DNA of 64,000 nucleotides, from assembly GCA_001969505.1 (NCBI GenBank), contig LSSK01000009.1:62001-126000 (forward strand). The letters are read 5' to 3'. Below the pieces are notes generated by a model. The model did not search any database. It had not been told where the DNA came from and was given only the letters and a program-made list of their open reading frames with translations. This DNA comes from Zancudomyces culisetae. Lineage: Eukaryota > Kickxellomycota > Harpellomycetes > Harpellales > Legeriomycetaceae. Numbering within the stretch: position 1 is the stretch's first letter; every line of letters begins with the position of its first letter. Of this stretch, positions 1 through 10,912 are shown piece after piece. A program made the translations under genes and the position numbers.

Positions 1-1144
1 ATTAATGATATTGTCGCTTTTCTCTACCACTACAACTATCACTACTTTTCCAGTTTTTGTAGACAGAAAGTAGGAATAGCATCCAGGTTTATATACACTC
101 AAGTGCACTTTTTTATTTATTTTGATTGTACCAACACATTTACTATGAAATACCTACAAGTTCGGATGTTGATACATTAGAAATCGTCAATCAAATGCAT
201 CAGATACACATCCTTCAATACACATCCTTGCTGCTGATATCTTTCCAATCAAACCAAATCTGTAAAATGAACCATTAGAAACACGTCCTTTATTAGATAT
301 CATTCATAAGGAAATATTGTACCTCAAACAGGCGAGTATTCGCCTATTGAGTTTGTTTTTGACATAATATAGCCATATTCACTCACTCTCAACACTTCTT
401 AGCCATAAGCCTTCATTATCAATATCATTATCACGGGTATATTGACAAACATAGAAACAAACAGAGGCGTATATTTATTCTGAAACCAGTAGATTCTTAT
501 CTATCAGTATATCCTTGAGTCTCTTGGTCAAATGATGTTTTTGTCTTGGACACAATTGGATGTTTAGATGAACCAAAAACTAATTAATACCTAGATGATT
601 CTCGGGTAATATAAAAAGAAGGAATTGGCATATGTCGACACATGTTACGTGGTAAAAGATAATTTTAAGATGTCTGGTTCATTTCTTAATAGATCTAATT
701 TGGATCCTGTTTCGGAAATTGTATCGAAAGGGGCATTCACACCCCAATAATTCTCGTATCATTTCTTTTGGGGACTCCGAACTGTCGTTTTATCTGATAT
801 CATTTGACATCGACGTTATCAGATGCACCCGAATATATTTTTTGGACCATTATGGTGATAAACCTGTCAATTAATATTGTAAACACGTTATTCGCAGCAA
901 TTCTGCATATCTGATATAGTACTTGTTATTATACTTTCAAACGTGGTATTTTAATCAGATAAGCTATTAACAACCCTACTTTCTACTACTTTCACATAAG
1001 GTAGAAACAAGTATGTATTAAAAGTTTTTAAAAAAAGTATATAAACTGTTCCGTTTTCAAAGGTTTTTCTTTTTTTTGATCTACAGATAAACCTAACAAA
1101 GAAATAAAAACTGGTTTAAAAAAGCGTTCGGAAAGCACAGAAAA
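1..1144. other. AT-rich non-coding stretch upstream of first gene
   Basis: No open frame of note lies on either strand here. The sequence is AT-rich with scattered short homopolymers. Its last ~110 bases hold a TATA-like box and A-rich leader that presumably serve the gene starting at 1145. I see no RNA gene, repeat array or pseudogene. Confidence 0.6.
1038..1045 (+). promoter_or_regulatory. Putative TATA box (TATATAAA)
   Basis: TATATAAAC lies about 107 nt before the ATG at 1145. The same nonamer lies before the paralogous gene at 2352-2360, about 156 nt before its ATG. The shared box supports a core-promoter role, but TATA-like words are common in AT-rich DNA. Confidence 0.4.
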
Positions 1145-1831
1145 ATGAAAGCAAAGACTCTAATCTACTTGGTACTGACACAGGCATTATCTGGTGCCTA
1201 TTCCGCAAGTGTGAATGTCAATGGAGTTGAACCAGAACTTAACAAAACTATGTGGAAACTCCAAAATTCCAATTTTTTGGCAAAAAGGACACAGACTTCT
1301 GTAGGTGATGCCAATGGATATGCAAGTGGCAACGATTCTGGTGCCACTAATACTCCGACCAAAACTTTAAGCAGTACCAAGGAGATATTTGACGTTATTG
1401 GGCAGCTATACGGTGCAAAGGAGAAAAAAAGATTGCATGAAGCTTCGCTATTTAAACTCATCCACTCAAATGATGCGAATCAAGATACTCAGCAGAAAAC
1501 TGAAAAGGAGAACCGCTTGAAGGATGAAATAAGAAGGGAGGATGACAGGATAGCCGAATATCAACAGAAGTTTGCTGGGATGTACAGCATACCAAATGCT
1601 GAACCAGGAACCCTGACTGAGCTTCTAAGACTCAAATCCTTGAACGATGTTTTGAATGATCTTTCACAAATTAGCACATATCTGAACGAGGAGTTGGAAT
1701 TGGAATGTGGCTGTAATTCGAAAACCAGACAGAAGGCGTTTGTTGAACCCATCGAAAAGAACTTGGAGATGACACACCGGGTAAAATCCAAAGTTCTACC
1801 AGCACTCAAAGCAAAGTTGAGAATAGCTTAG
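1145..1831 (+). CDS. Small secreted protein, CxC family, copy 1
   Basis: This 228-residue protein starts with a clear signal peptide: lysines at 2 and 4, a hydrophobic core to about residue 16, and probable cleavage after an AYSA-like site near residue 21. The mature part is hydrophilic, with helical charged stretches at about 75-145 and a more conserved C-terminal third. There, LRLKSLNDVL, YLNEELELECGC and a later IEKNLEM match the next gene (2508-3209): LRLHSLIDSL, YLADELGVECEC and INSNLDM. The two cysteines form a CxC motif. No transmembrane helix follows the signal peptide and no intron is evident. I do not recognise the family. The tandem arrangement, shared core and conserved cysteines argue that both copies are real secreted proteins; function is unknown. 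Confidence 0.75.
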   Translation: MKAKTLIYLVLTQALSGAYSASVNVNGVEPELNKTMWKLQNSNFLAKRTQTSVGDANGYASGNDSGATNTPTKTLSSTKEIFDVIGQLYGAKEKKRLHEASLFKLIHSNDANQDTQQKTEKENRLKDEIRREDDRIAEYQQKFAGMYSIPNAEPGTLTELLRLKSLNDVLNDLSQISTYLNEELELECGCNSKTRQKAFVEPIEKNLEMTHRVKSKVLPALKAKLRIA

Positions 1832-2155
1832 TTTATTGATACTTCACTTTTTTTTCTCGTTGAAATGTCGTTGGTTATAGCAAGGGTTTGGATAGTTGGA
1901 TAACAAAATAAACCTCGCAATAGTGAATGTCATTTTTGGCTGCGTTATAAATTCAAGACTATTGTTTTTTAGGCGAGGTGTGAGAAAAGAAATAGAGGGG
2001 GAAGTGGGCGGGTGGGTTCTTCATTAGTTTGAATTAAACAAAAACCCAGTTTTTATTTAAACCTGGTCACTTTTTCACAACTACTGCCGCTCGCTTATAT
2101 TAAATATGCTAGTTCCGCCTAGATGGCTCAGTTCTTCACTCTACAAACTCGTATT

Positions 2156-2174
2156 ACTGGTTTCAATAACCAGT
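2156..2174 (+). other. Perfect 7-bp hairpin followed by T5
   Basis: ACTGGTT (2156-2162), a five-base loop and AACCAGT (2168-2174) form a perfect stem, immediately followed by TTTTT. It sits between the two paralogous secreted-protein genes. It could fold in a 3' or 5' untranslated region or be chance. It does not fit a tRNA. Confidence 0.3.
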
Positions 2175-2351
2175 TTTTGATAGAATGGTTTACCAAACCA
2201 CCAAAATGGAAACAGTGTTAAATATATTCCTTGACTAACTGAAAGCGTGAGTTGGTGTTTCCCAATTTGTAAAAATTAATAAACATTCTGGTTTACCTGC
2301 TTGTTTCATGGTACTGCAAGGTGGTTTTAACAAAAGTAAAAATAATAATTT

Positions 2352-2359
2352 TATATAAA
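2352..2359 (+). promoter_or_regulatory. Putative TATA box (TATATAAA)
   Basis: TATATAAAC lies about 156 nt before the ATG at 2508, identical to the box before the upstream paralogue. The spacer 1832-2507 holding it has no supported gene. Confidence 0.35.
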
Positions 2360-2507
2360 CACCTTGGTAATGGTACACATATATATATTCCCCAGTAGCT
2401 TCCCTTTTTTTAAAAAAATAGATATCACAAATTGCTTTGTATTCTTCAGAAAACATCATTCAAAAACCCAAAAACCCAAAAATCCAAAAATAAAGTATTA
2501 AAATATC

Positions 2508-3209
2508 ATGCTAAAAGATTGTGTAATTGTGTGTGCTTTTTTGAGCTTGTTTGTGCAAGGACAAGAGTATAGTGAAGACACTATAAGTGATATTGAATAT
2601 CATTTTGCAAACGTAGTTTATAGTACAGAGTATTTATACACACCTACCGATAATAGCCCAACAATCTACCCTGAAGATGAAAACCGTGGTAATGATAGAG
2701 TAGAGCTCAGAAAAAGAAATAATCAAACCATTGACATACAAACGCCACGCGATGTCTACTTGAAAATCAAAGGGAATGGATTGCTTCAAGACGTCCTATT
2801 AAGAAAGTATAGCGAGCTGTATATTTTAAGAAATAGAAAGAGCCAACAAGCAGATAATATGGACACTGATCGAATCAATGATTTGAGTGAAGATTTTGAA
2901 TCATTGAAGCAAGAATACAATGACGTATACAATAGAATTCATAAAAATCCGTTGTGGAAAGGAAATAATACAGAATTAATTGATTCTTTCACGAGGTACT
3001 TGAGATTACATAGCCTAATTGACAGCTTGAAGAACATAAAACTATATCTGGCTGACGAACTTGGTGTTGAGTGTGAGTGCGAGCTCGATGGTAGGAGAGA
3101 TAAAATGTTGAAATATATTAATTCTAACTTGGATATGGCGCAGGAAACTGAAAAAAAATTTACTCCAGCGATTTTGGAGCTCATCAAAGAGACAGAGAGA
3201 TCAGCTTGA
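2508..3209 (+). CDS. Small secreted protein, CxC family, copy 2
   Basis: This 233-residue protein has an N-terminal signal peptide (hydrophobic residues about 5-16, likely cleavage near the QG/QE junction at 18-19). The mature chain is acidic first, then helical and charged. The C-terminal block from about residue 160 carries LRLHSLIDSL, YLADELGVECEC and INSNLDM, which aligns almost without gaps to the neighbour at 1145-1831, so the two are tandem duplicates that have diverged strongly. The CxC cysteine pair and a proline-alanine pair near the end are kept. There is no hydrophobic tail for a GPI anchor. Function is unknown. Secretion plus fast divergence is what one sees in host- or environment-facing proteins, but that is inference. 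Confidence 0.75.
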   Translation: MLKDCVIVCAFLSLFVQGQEYSEDTISDIEYHFANVVYSTEYLYTPTDNSPTIYPEDENRGNDRVELRKRNNQTIDIQTPRDVYLKIKGNGLLQDVLLRKYSELYILRNRKSQQADNMDTDRINDLSEDFESLKQEYNDVYNRIHKNPLWKGNNTELIDSFTRYLRLHSLIDSLKNIKLYLADELGVECECELDGRRDKMLKYINSNLDMAQETEKKFTPAILELIKETERSA

Positions 3210-3835
3210 AGTATAGCGTATTACTATAGGCTGCGATTTCCAGTTTTGGAACTTAGTATAGGATTTAATTGGTTTCATTACTAGCATTATTATTCTTAAA
3301 AGTGAAAAACTTATATTGAGGCCATGATATTGTCCGTTTTGTTTAAATGTTGAGATACCCTAGTTAATCTGCAAATACCATTTTTTTATTCCCAGGGGCG
3401 TGTATTGAGTACATATATAGATTGTTTGCGGCAGGGGAGATTAGTGAAAAAAGTATGTAATACGTTTGATCGTCCTTGTACTATATACCGCCTTGATGTA
3501 GCTACTTTAATCTCATGTCTTTGTTTTCCTGTTTTAAACATTGTGGATACTTTTCGCAGTTTTCCAGAAACCCAGAGGCTGATTTCGCAATTTGTTACAC
3601 ATAACCACGCGTATTTCAAAGCCTAATCCAAAGGCCTCGATATTATTGGGCAGTGGAAAATTGAGTTTGAGATTTGAAAACAATTAAAACAATTAAAACA
3701 ATTATAAATGTGGAAGATAAAAAGGTATCAAACAAATTGCAACAAATGTATACACCCAGACATTCATTTTTTACCTATTGCATCAGAATATTAAGAAATT
3801 CTACGCACAAACCTATAAACAATTAAGCAAGTCAA
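3210..3835. other. Spacer between secreted pair and WDR7-like gene
   Basis: About 600 bases with only short frames that lack an ATG start or family resemblance. Three ACAATTAAA-like units lie near 3680-3705. It presumably holds the 3' end of the secreted gene and the promoter of the gene at 3836. Confidence 0.5.
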
Positions 3836-6800
3836 ATGGACGACTTGAACATAAACCTCTTGAAATGGGATAACAGGGTCCCATTGATGGAATTTACGGC
3901 AGCAAAAATAGTTGGTACGAAAAACTGGCTGGCTGTGGGCTACCTGACTGGAATAATAGCTATATTCTTTATCGATTCGGGGGACAACTCGGGAAAAAAC
4001 AATTTTCAAAAAGTAAGCTTGTATATGTACTTGTTTCATAGTTACTGGACGTGTTGCGCACATCAAAATTTATAGCAATCTTCTGTGGAAAACAAAAATA
4101 GGAGCACAAAATAAAACCAGTATTACTATTATCTGGCCATAAAGCGGCAATTGCTGGGCTATTTGTCATCCCAAGCACAAAAGCAAAAAACGAAAAAGAG
4201 AAAGAAAAGGGGGGTGAGAGACTATTGAGTATAAGCGAGGCAGGGTAGGTGTACTTTTTATTAGCGATGGTTTCTCTATGTTTTGTACCTTGAAGAACAC
4301 GACCACGCAATAGGCTTTTGGGTAAAGAAAACAAACCTTCAATTGGTACAAATTAACACAAATTCTAATTTATAACGCTATTTGGTAGAGACATATCGGT
4401 ATGGGACGTGGAGAACGGACAAAACATACATAGGAGTGAAACTATCGATAAATTTGAAGTACTTTCGACTTGTATTTCCATCAAAAGTGTAAGTATTTGA
4501 TATATACCACAGTTGTTTATTCTGCTTTACTGCGTGCTCGTTTATCCAGAATGCACAATACTAACTATATTGTAAAAAACATTAGGGAGGGGGCGAGAAT
4601 TCGGGACTGTTGTTTGTTATTGGAAAAAGTAGAATTTTAATTTATCGAATACGAGGCTTAGAGCTGTTGTATACTTGGAAAATCCAAGGAGACAGGATAA
4701 GGACGCTCTGCGTGGATATTTATAGCACAAACACAGAGAGAATATTTACTTTTACGAGGAAAGGATGGATAAAAATATACGAATTTGATAGAAACTTATT
4801 GCTCGAATTGGGGAAAATACAGGAAAAACAACAATCTCTGGGAGGTTCTAAAAAAACGGAGGAAAAGGGCAGTCCGAAACATGATACTATAGGAATTCAA
4901 GAAGAAATCATAAAATATCACAGTGGGTATTTTACTGGAGAGCAGGGGGAGTATGGAGAGCAAATACTCTTTAATTTATATAAAGCGGACGAATTTGTAT
5001 TGTTATCGTTAAATCATGTAAAAGTAAGTGCATTTAAGCCGGTGAATAGTGTTTAATATCTCCTTATTCGTCTAGAACACATGGAATCAATCAAAAATAT
5101 TTATAAAAATAGCTATTTGAGATTTCCGGAGAGACAATGAGTGAGAAAATGCGGTGGGCAGTTAAGAGTTGCGATAACGCGAAGTTTGTGGGCGTTCATT
5201 TTTTGGCTGAGCATAGCATGATACTATGGAACTCAAACGGTACTCACACACTAGTAAGCACAGAGAAGAATGACATGCAATCAGATATTGGAACACTATC
5301 ACTCCATGGTGTTGGTGGCATTTCGGGTGCTTTGGTATGCTGTTTCAAGAATAGTACTATCGACTACGACAAAAACCTCAAGAAAATCACATCGAGAGAG
5401 GATGCTGATAATGGAGGTATAGGTACGAGAATTTCGGAAAATGAGGGGGTTCGCAATGAACAAAAAGTAAGGCAGTTAGATCCCAGTATCAGAGCTTGTG
5501 AAAGTCTAGCAAACATGACTTTTGGCGAGAGTGTAGTGAAGGGGGACGGATGGAATAGCGGATGCTGGAAATATTTTACCAAAGATAAAGACGTTCAAAT
5601 TGAGTATATTGTTACCAAAAAGGGTAAAGCCGAGCAAATTACTTTTGAAAAGGTGGCGGTATATTCGGCAAAAAGTGACTGGGATGTAAACATGGAGGCC
5701 ATTGGGCCAACAAAGAACGTCACTGCCAAAGTTATCAATGATGTCTATGCCCTAACGGGATACGAATGTGGTGATATTTTAGTTTCAAAAATCAACGATG
5801 CTTTTGATACGGAAAGCGGTAGAGGTGAGGAGAATGAGAAAAGCACAATCTGTTTGCGAGGAAATGGGTTTGCAATTACAGGGTTGAACATCTGGTGCGG
5901 TAGAAAAAGAGACAAAGTCAGCAAGAGTCATGTCAAGAATAAAGAGAACGAAATGGCTGGTGGTGAGTATGTCTTTTCAGGAAGCAAGGACTGTATAATT
6001 AGGATTTGGGCGTTGGGTACTGCCGAATGCTTGGTGGAAATAAGCGCTCTTACATCGCCAGTGGTAGGATTCAGATTTTTTGAAGCGGAGACTGAACATG
6101 GTTTCAAAAAAATTAAGGAATTGGTAGTGTGTATCGGAAAAGATAATTCGGTGGCTGTAATATCTCTTATGTTACTCAGAGCACTGTACATTATACCGCC
6201 TCTTTATTACCCGGTGAGTAGTGCAACGCTTTCAAGTGAGAAAAAGGAACTTAAAATAGTGTGTAGTGATGACTCTGAATTGGTTATTGAGCTCGACCAG
6301 GAGTACATGCCGCTTCTTAACGAAATAGTATTGGGTGAGGACACAGCTCCTGACGATTTTGAATATTCGCGGTTTGGAAACCCTGAAAAGCCTGTATTTA
6401 GACTGCATGCACATACTATGGCTTTCCCATCCGCTTTTTTTTGCAATTTATCCAAAAATCGAATGTTTGAATGTCTTGAGGTGAATGCAGAAAATTTGTT
6501 GCTAACATTAAAGGAAAAGACTGACACTAAATCAGCACATTCCCAAGTTATGGCAGAAAAAGTGCTCTCAAGACTGTTATGCTGGGGAGCAAATATAGAA
6601 ATCGATAAGGCACTGACGTCTAAATCTAAATTGCTCACACACGACAGTGCGTTTGGATATACATACAGCCTGAGTTCGAATGGTGCTCATGTGATTTTTA
6701 TCCCAACTTTGGAGCGAAATTTAGAAAATTGGAAAATATCCCCAGTGCTAAACACAAAAAGGATACTGCTAATTCTAGTTTTGGTAAATTTAACATTTGC

Positions 6801-9057
6801 GGGTAATGCGGATATGGTTGTCAAAATAACAAAGCTATATACACATGAGATTTTCAAACATGGCATCAAAAAGCCAGACCCAATATACCTAATCAAGTTA
6901 AGAAAACTCAGAAACAGTACTTTAATTCGGAAAGTAGCCAACAGCTTGCTGAAAAGTACTATATACATTCTCAACCCAAGCGAAAGGAAGAATCTTGCTA
7001 GCAACTGGATCAAAGTTTTGGAAGTATATACAGCATCAATAATGCACTCCGGGGCGCTAAACAGATTATTGGACCATGTACCTAAGAAAGTCTCGCAGCA
7101 AATCGAGAACCCAGTAGATTTAGATCTGGAAAAGCTGGATATTGCCCTGCTGATACTATCACACGTAGTTGATTTTCAAAAAGATACAAACACAATGTCG
7201 AACTTGGCTTGTGCAATGCAGGCAATTATCAACACCAATTTTGCACCGTGGGCCATACTGTTGGACGACAACAAGAATAGTAAAAGCAAGTGCGAGTTAT
7301 TGGAGACTATTTCTCTAGCTATAGAGTTGCTAGTATTCAAGAACTACTTGTATTTCAGACCGTATATTGGCTCCAGAAACGTAGTTGTTGGTTTGCTTCA
7401 AATTTTGTACGCATGTAACTTCAAGCTGTATGTACTAAACGAATTGGCAAAAAACAAACCCAGCGACATCAAAAGCATAAGCAGGAATGGCAAGTTGGAC
7501 ACCAATGTGACTAGTGGTGAGATTGACAACAAACGAGATGGCAGCCATGCACTTTTAATGAGACACATTAAAAATATTGTGTACTTTGCAAAGTCCTCGC
7601 TAATAGTGATGTTAAAGCATGATTCCCAGCTAGTGATCAACACGATTTGTGAGTTTTTGCGTGGCGGTATGGATTACCAGGAAGCAACATTTTTAGTACA
7701 TTTGATAATGCATCTGATATCAAAATCACCACAGCTATTGTATCCATACTTGGACAGTATAATATCCTCAATGATAAAGTCCTTGAATTCAGAGGCACGA
7801 ATCAACTTGGTTCAAGATAGCCTGTTCAACAGTGAAGTACAGAAACGTTATAGTGATATTGTTGTCGTAGATTTTTCATTTATATCAAATTCTCGATTCA
7901 ACTTTGATGGGATTGGCCAAAAACCGAGTAGTACCAGTAAAAAAGATGTCGAGACTAATACCAACGACACTAAACCAAACCCTTCTGCTGAAAAGAAGCA
8001 AGTCGAAACCAGCAACTCGACACAACCCAAGACATCCGCAAAGAGTGTGTTGCTGTTATCAATAAAATCTGCGATCAACCGGATGGCGAGTATATTCAAA
8101 TCGGTATCAACAGGATTTGCAGAGGACAGTTTTATTAGCTGTGTAGCTTTTGGTAATAATAAGGGCTCAGTGAAAGTGTGTGATTTGGAGGGACTCACCA
8201 AGACATTTATTTTTGATACTAAAACCGAATCACTCGTTGTGTCAACCTGTTTGTCCAAAAACTGCAAGTACGTGGCGTTTTTTGCAATCTACGGGTTTAG
8301 TTTTTCGAAAAATGCTGATATTCAAAGCAATGAGTACCACGGCCTGCTAAATATTTTCAAAATAGGCAAAAAAAACTTGTCGATTCTCAACAATTTTTCT
8401 TCACTCTTTGCCAGTGGTACTGGCAGTAAAAATAGCAGCATCAATGCCGCAACGCTGAATTACCATATCAATCTTGCCAACAAGAATCTCGGAAGGGCAG
8501 TGTGTCACGACACCAGCAAATCTGCCTCAACACCGACATCAGCCGCACATACTCCTGCTCTTTCTCAGACTCCGATTTCACGATCACCATCGCAGACACC
8601 TATGGGTACATTTGTTAACAGTGCTTATGAACGATCCTCCTCGTCATCAGTTCAAAGTCAGCATAGCCGCAGCAGCGTTATACTGATGAAACAAACAAAC
8701 AACAACAATATCAACAGCATTAGTAGCGTTCATCCACTTTCTGGAAGCGGGCAGAATAATGGTAGTAACGGCAATAGCATGGGTGTTAACCAGAATAAAT
8801 ATGTCGAATTCGTGCGTAAACCAGCACTGTTGTCAGATGCCGCGTCTCCTGGAAGCAAAGGTGTGGATAGTATGTCGGATGATTCAGGCGGCAAGTCAAC
8901 GGTGCTGATCTCGAGCCCCATCAAATCTATGGTTGTTCCAAGCCAGTTTATAGTTTTTGAACATTCATGTGTCTACAATTTTGCGGACTTGGCGTGGATT
9001 GACGATAGATCTATCTGCTTAACCATTAACAACGCAAAATTTACCTGTTCGTTTTAA
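3836..9057 (+). CDS. WDR7: WDR7 / rabconnectin-3 beta-like WD40 protein
   Basis: Five exons rebuilt by phase: 3836-4012, 4102-4244, 4389-4488, 4586-5023 and 5113-9057, giving 1600 residues. All introns are GT..AG. Joins restore WD40 motifs, for example LLLSGHKAAIAGLF across intron 1 and GGDISVWDVENG across intron 2. A second WD cluster contains GSKDCIIRIWALGTAECLVE. A long alpha-solenoid-like middle follows, and the last 30 residues end in an AWIDDRS..CLTINNAKFTCSF pattern like the WDR7 C-terminus. The order (N-terminal propeller, second propeller, helical middle, terminal WD blades) is that of WDR7, the partner of DMXL/Rav1 in the complex that assembles V-ATPase on endosomal membranes. A low-complexity Ser/Asn-rich insert lies around residues 1410-1530. 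The family call rests on remembered motif order, not a search. Confidence 0.75.
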
Positions 9058-9723
9058 CTAGATGGTGTGTTTGCTGAGCAGAATTCTACAGTTCGAGGTT
9101 TTGTGGTTTAGTCTTTAGTTTGAGTAGAAACGTTTGGTTAATTTACATTTTCCCTTTTATAACACGTATTACTGCTATGTGTCTTCGGCTATAAATAAGA
9201 TATATCAGTCTCAATCTCCATGCTAGACTAGTGGGTTAGTGATCTGATCTTCTGACTAACATTTCCTTGCTTGTTAGCTTTTTTTATTTAGGAATATTGG
9301 AAAAATCGAAAACAAAACAAGCCAATCAGATAAATTCAGTAGGAAATAAACCAGTTGGAACGCAATGCACAAAACGAAATAAAAAACGAAAAAAACAAAA
9401 AATCAGAATCGGTGTTATTGGGTATGCACCATTTGCTTGGATTCCTGCATGTTTTGTAAGTTTTACGAGCTTTTAAGTTTCTGGAAATTTTTTTTTTGCT
9501 AAATTGGAAAGCTTGCCAATAGAGGGACGAGAAAATCGAAAAATAAAGAAAAATAGAACGAATTGGCGAATTGGCGAATTGGCGAATTTATGGGCAGATA
9601 CACCAAATTAATAAAAGGAGTTCAACAAACTTGGTTTTCCAAGCTTTTGATTTTTGAATTTAAATCTCAGATATACACTTATTAACTCTTCAAGAGTAAA
9701 TTAGAAAGGACGGATCATACAAA
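9058..9723. other. Spacer, with three GAATTGGCG-like units
   Basis: No convincing gene. A short direct repeat (unit of nine bases, about three copies) lies near 9559-9588. The stretch contains the 3' end of the WDR7-like gene and the promoter of the mitochondrial SSB gene. Confidence 0.5.
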
Positions 9724-10306
9724 ATGTTCAGAACAGTTTCAGCAAAAACACTAAAGGTAAACGTTGTTTCTTAAAGTTTAATATTATTTCCAGAGATTCA
9801 TTTCAGAGACAGATTTATTTTTTTCCAGCTATTGTAGATATTTGAGTAGACACAAAATTGTAATTTACATTGAAATTAGAATTAAAATATGTAAAAAATT
9901 AAAACACGCACATTAGAGTGTCTCGACAATGGCATCCAGACGCAGCTACAGCATCAACAAGGTAATCTTGGTTGGAAGAGTTGGAAATGAGCCAGAGGTA
10001 AAAGAAATTGGTGAAGGAAAAAAGGCAGTGAATCTTTCACTGGCAACCGGTTACAAGTACAAGAATGCATCAGGGGATCTGTTGGAAAAAACCAACTGGC
10101 ACCGCGTCAATGCGTACAACATGCTGGCTGAGCGTATAGAAAAATCAGTGTCGAAGGGCGCACTTTTGTATGTTGAGGGAAGAATCGACTACCAGACATA
10201 TGAGAAGGAGGGAGTCGAACACAACTCTACCGTTATATATGCTGATAAGATGACGGTTTTGCAAAACCCAAAGAAACCTGAAGATGGTACCCAAGAACAT
10301 GAATAA
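9724..10306 (+). CDS. RIM1: Mitochondrial single-stranded DNA-binding protein
   Basis: Two exons, 9724-9756 and 9917-10306, encode 140 residues. Exon 1 gives only MFRTVSAKTLK. Splicing at GTAAAC..TTAG adds SVSTMASRRSYSINK, together a typical basic, Ser/Arg-rich mitochondrial presequence. The rest is an SSB OB-fold: NKVILVGRVGNEPEV, then TNWHRVNAYN (strand with the conserved Trp-His) and GALLYVEGRIDYQTYE. The protein binds single-stranded mtDNA as a tetramer during replication. A downstream ATG at 9929 could start a protein lacking the first 15 residues, but the upstream exon completes the targeting signal, so I prefer 9724. The bacterial acidic C-terminal tip is replaced by a short charged tail ending in EHE, as usual for mitochondrial forms. 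Confidence 0.88.
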
Positions 10307-10912
10307 CTTGTGTGTTGGACAAAGAGGGAAATCGTAGCGTAGAAATTTTGCTAAATTTTCTGTTTACTGTAGCTTTAAGTTTTATGTTGTTTTTACTTAT
10401 TTGTTTCGGGGTTTGCTGCTTAATGTATGTGCTGAACTAAAGATAAATGTTAATAGTATAAGAATATTGATGTTAGAGCAAAACATAATATCAAAAGAGT
10501 GTTGTTATTTGTTTTGCCATTAGCTCCCAAGTTTTTTTTAGAATCAAGAAGGGATAGTTTCATGGATGTAGAGGCAAGAGCGTAATGGTATTCAAACTAT
10601 TATGAGTGCTTGCGTTTAAAACTGGGCTTGCGCTTACTTCCGCTATAGTTTGGTTGCGGAGAAACATTCCAACTATTTAGAGACCATCAGTGTGTTTTTG
10701 ATATTTCTACATTAAAATTCTTGGCATTCGCTTAATCAAACGGAAAAAAAAGGAAAGGAAAAACAAATAAAATAAAAAAATAAAATAAAAGAAAGCTCTG
10801 ATAACTTTATGATGGATTTGAGAAATCTAGATCTCGCGTATGCAGCACAATTAGAATTACAACAAAGCTTGTGAGGGGGAGGGGGGGTGGGGGTATATTC
10901 TAAATTGGATAT
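10307..10912. other. Convergent intergenic region with G-rich tract
   Basis: Lies between the 3' ends of the SSB gene (+) and an orphan gene (-). No coding frame. A G-rich run at 10875-10893 (G5-A-G7-T-G5) could form a quadruplex on the plus strand. It would be C-rich in the transcript of the minus-strand gene whose stop is 20 nt away. Confidence 0.5.

Noticed and set aside
2105-2180. Possible tRNA (A-box-like TGGCTCAGTT)
   Set aside because: No matching B box, acceptor stem or cloverleaf; only a single hairpin fits.
3405-3626. 73-codon frame between secreted pair and WDR7-like gene
   Set aside because: Starts at TTG, has no ATG early, no family likeness and a similarly long frame on the opposite strand.
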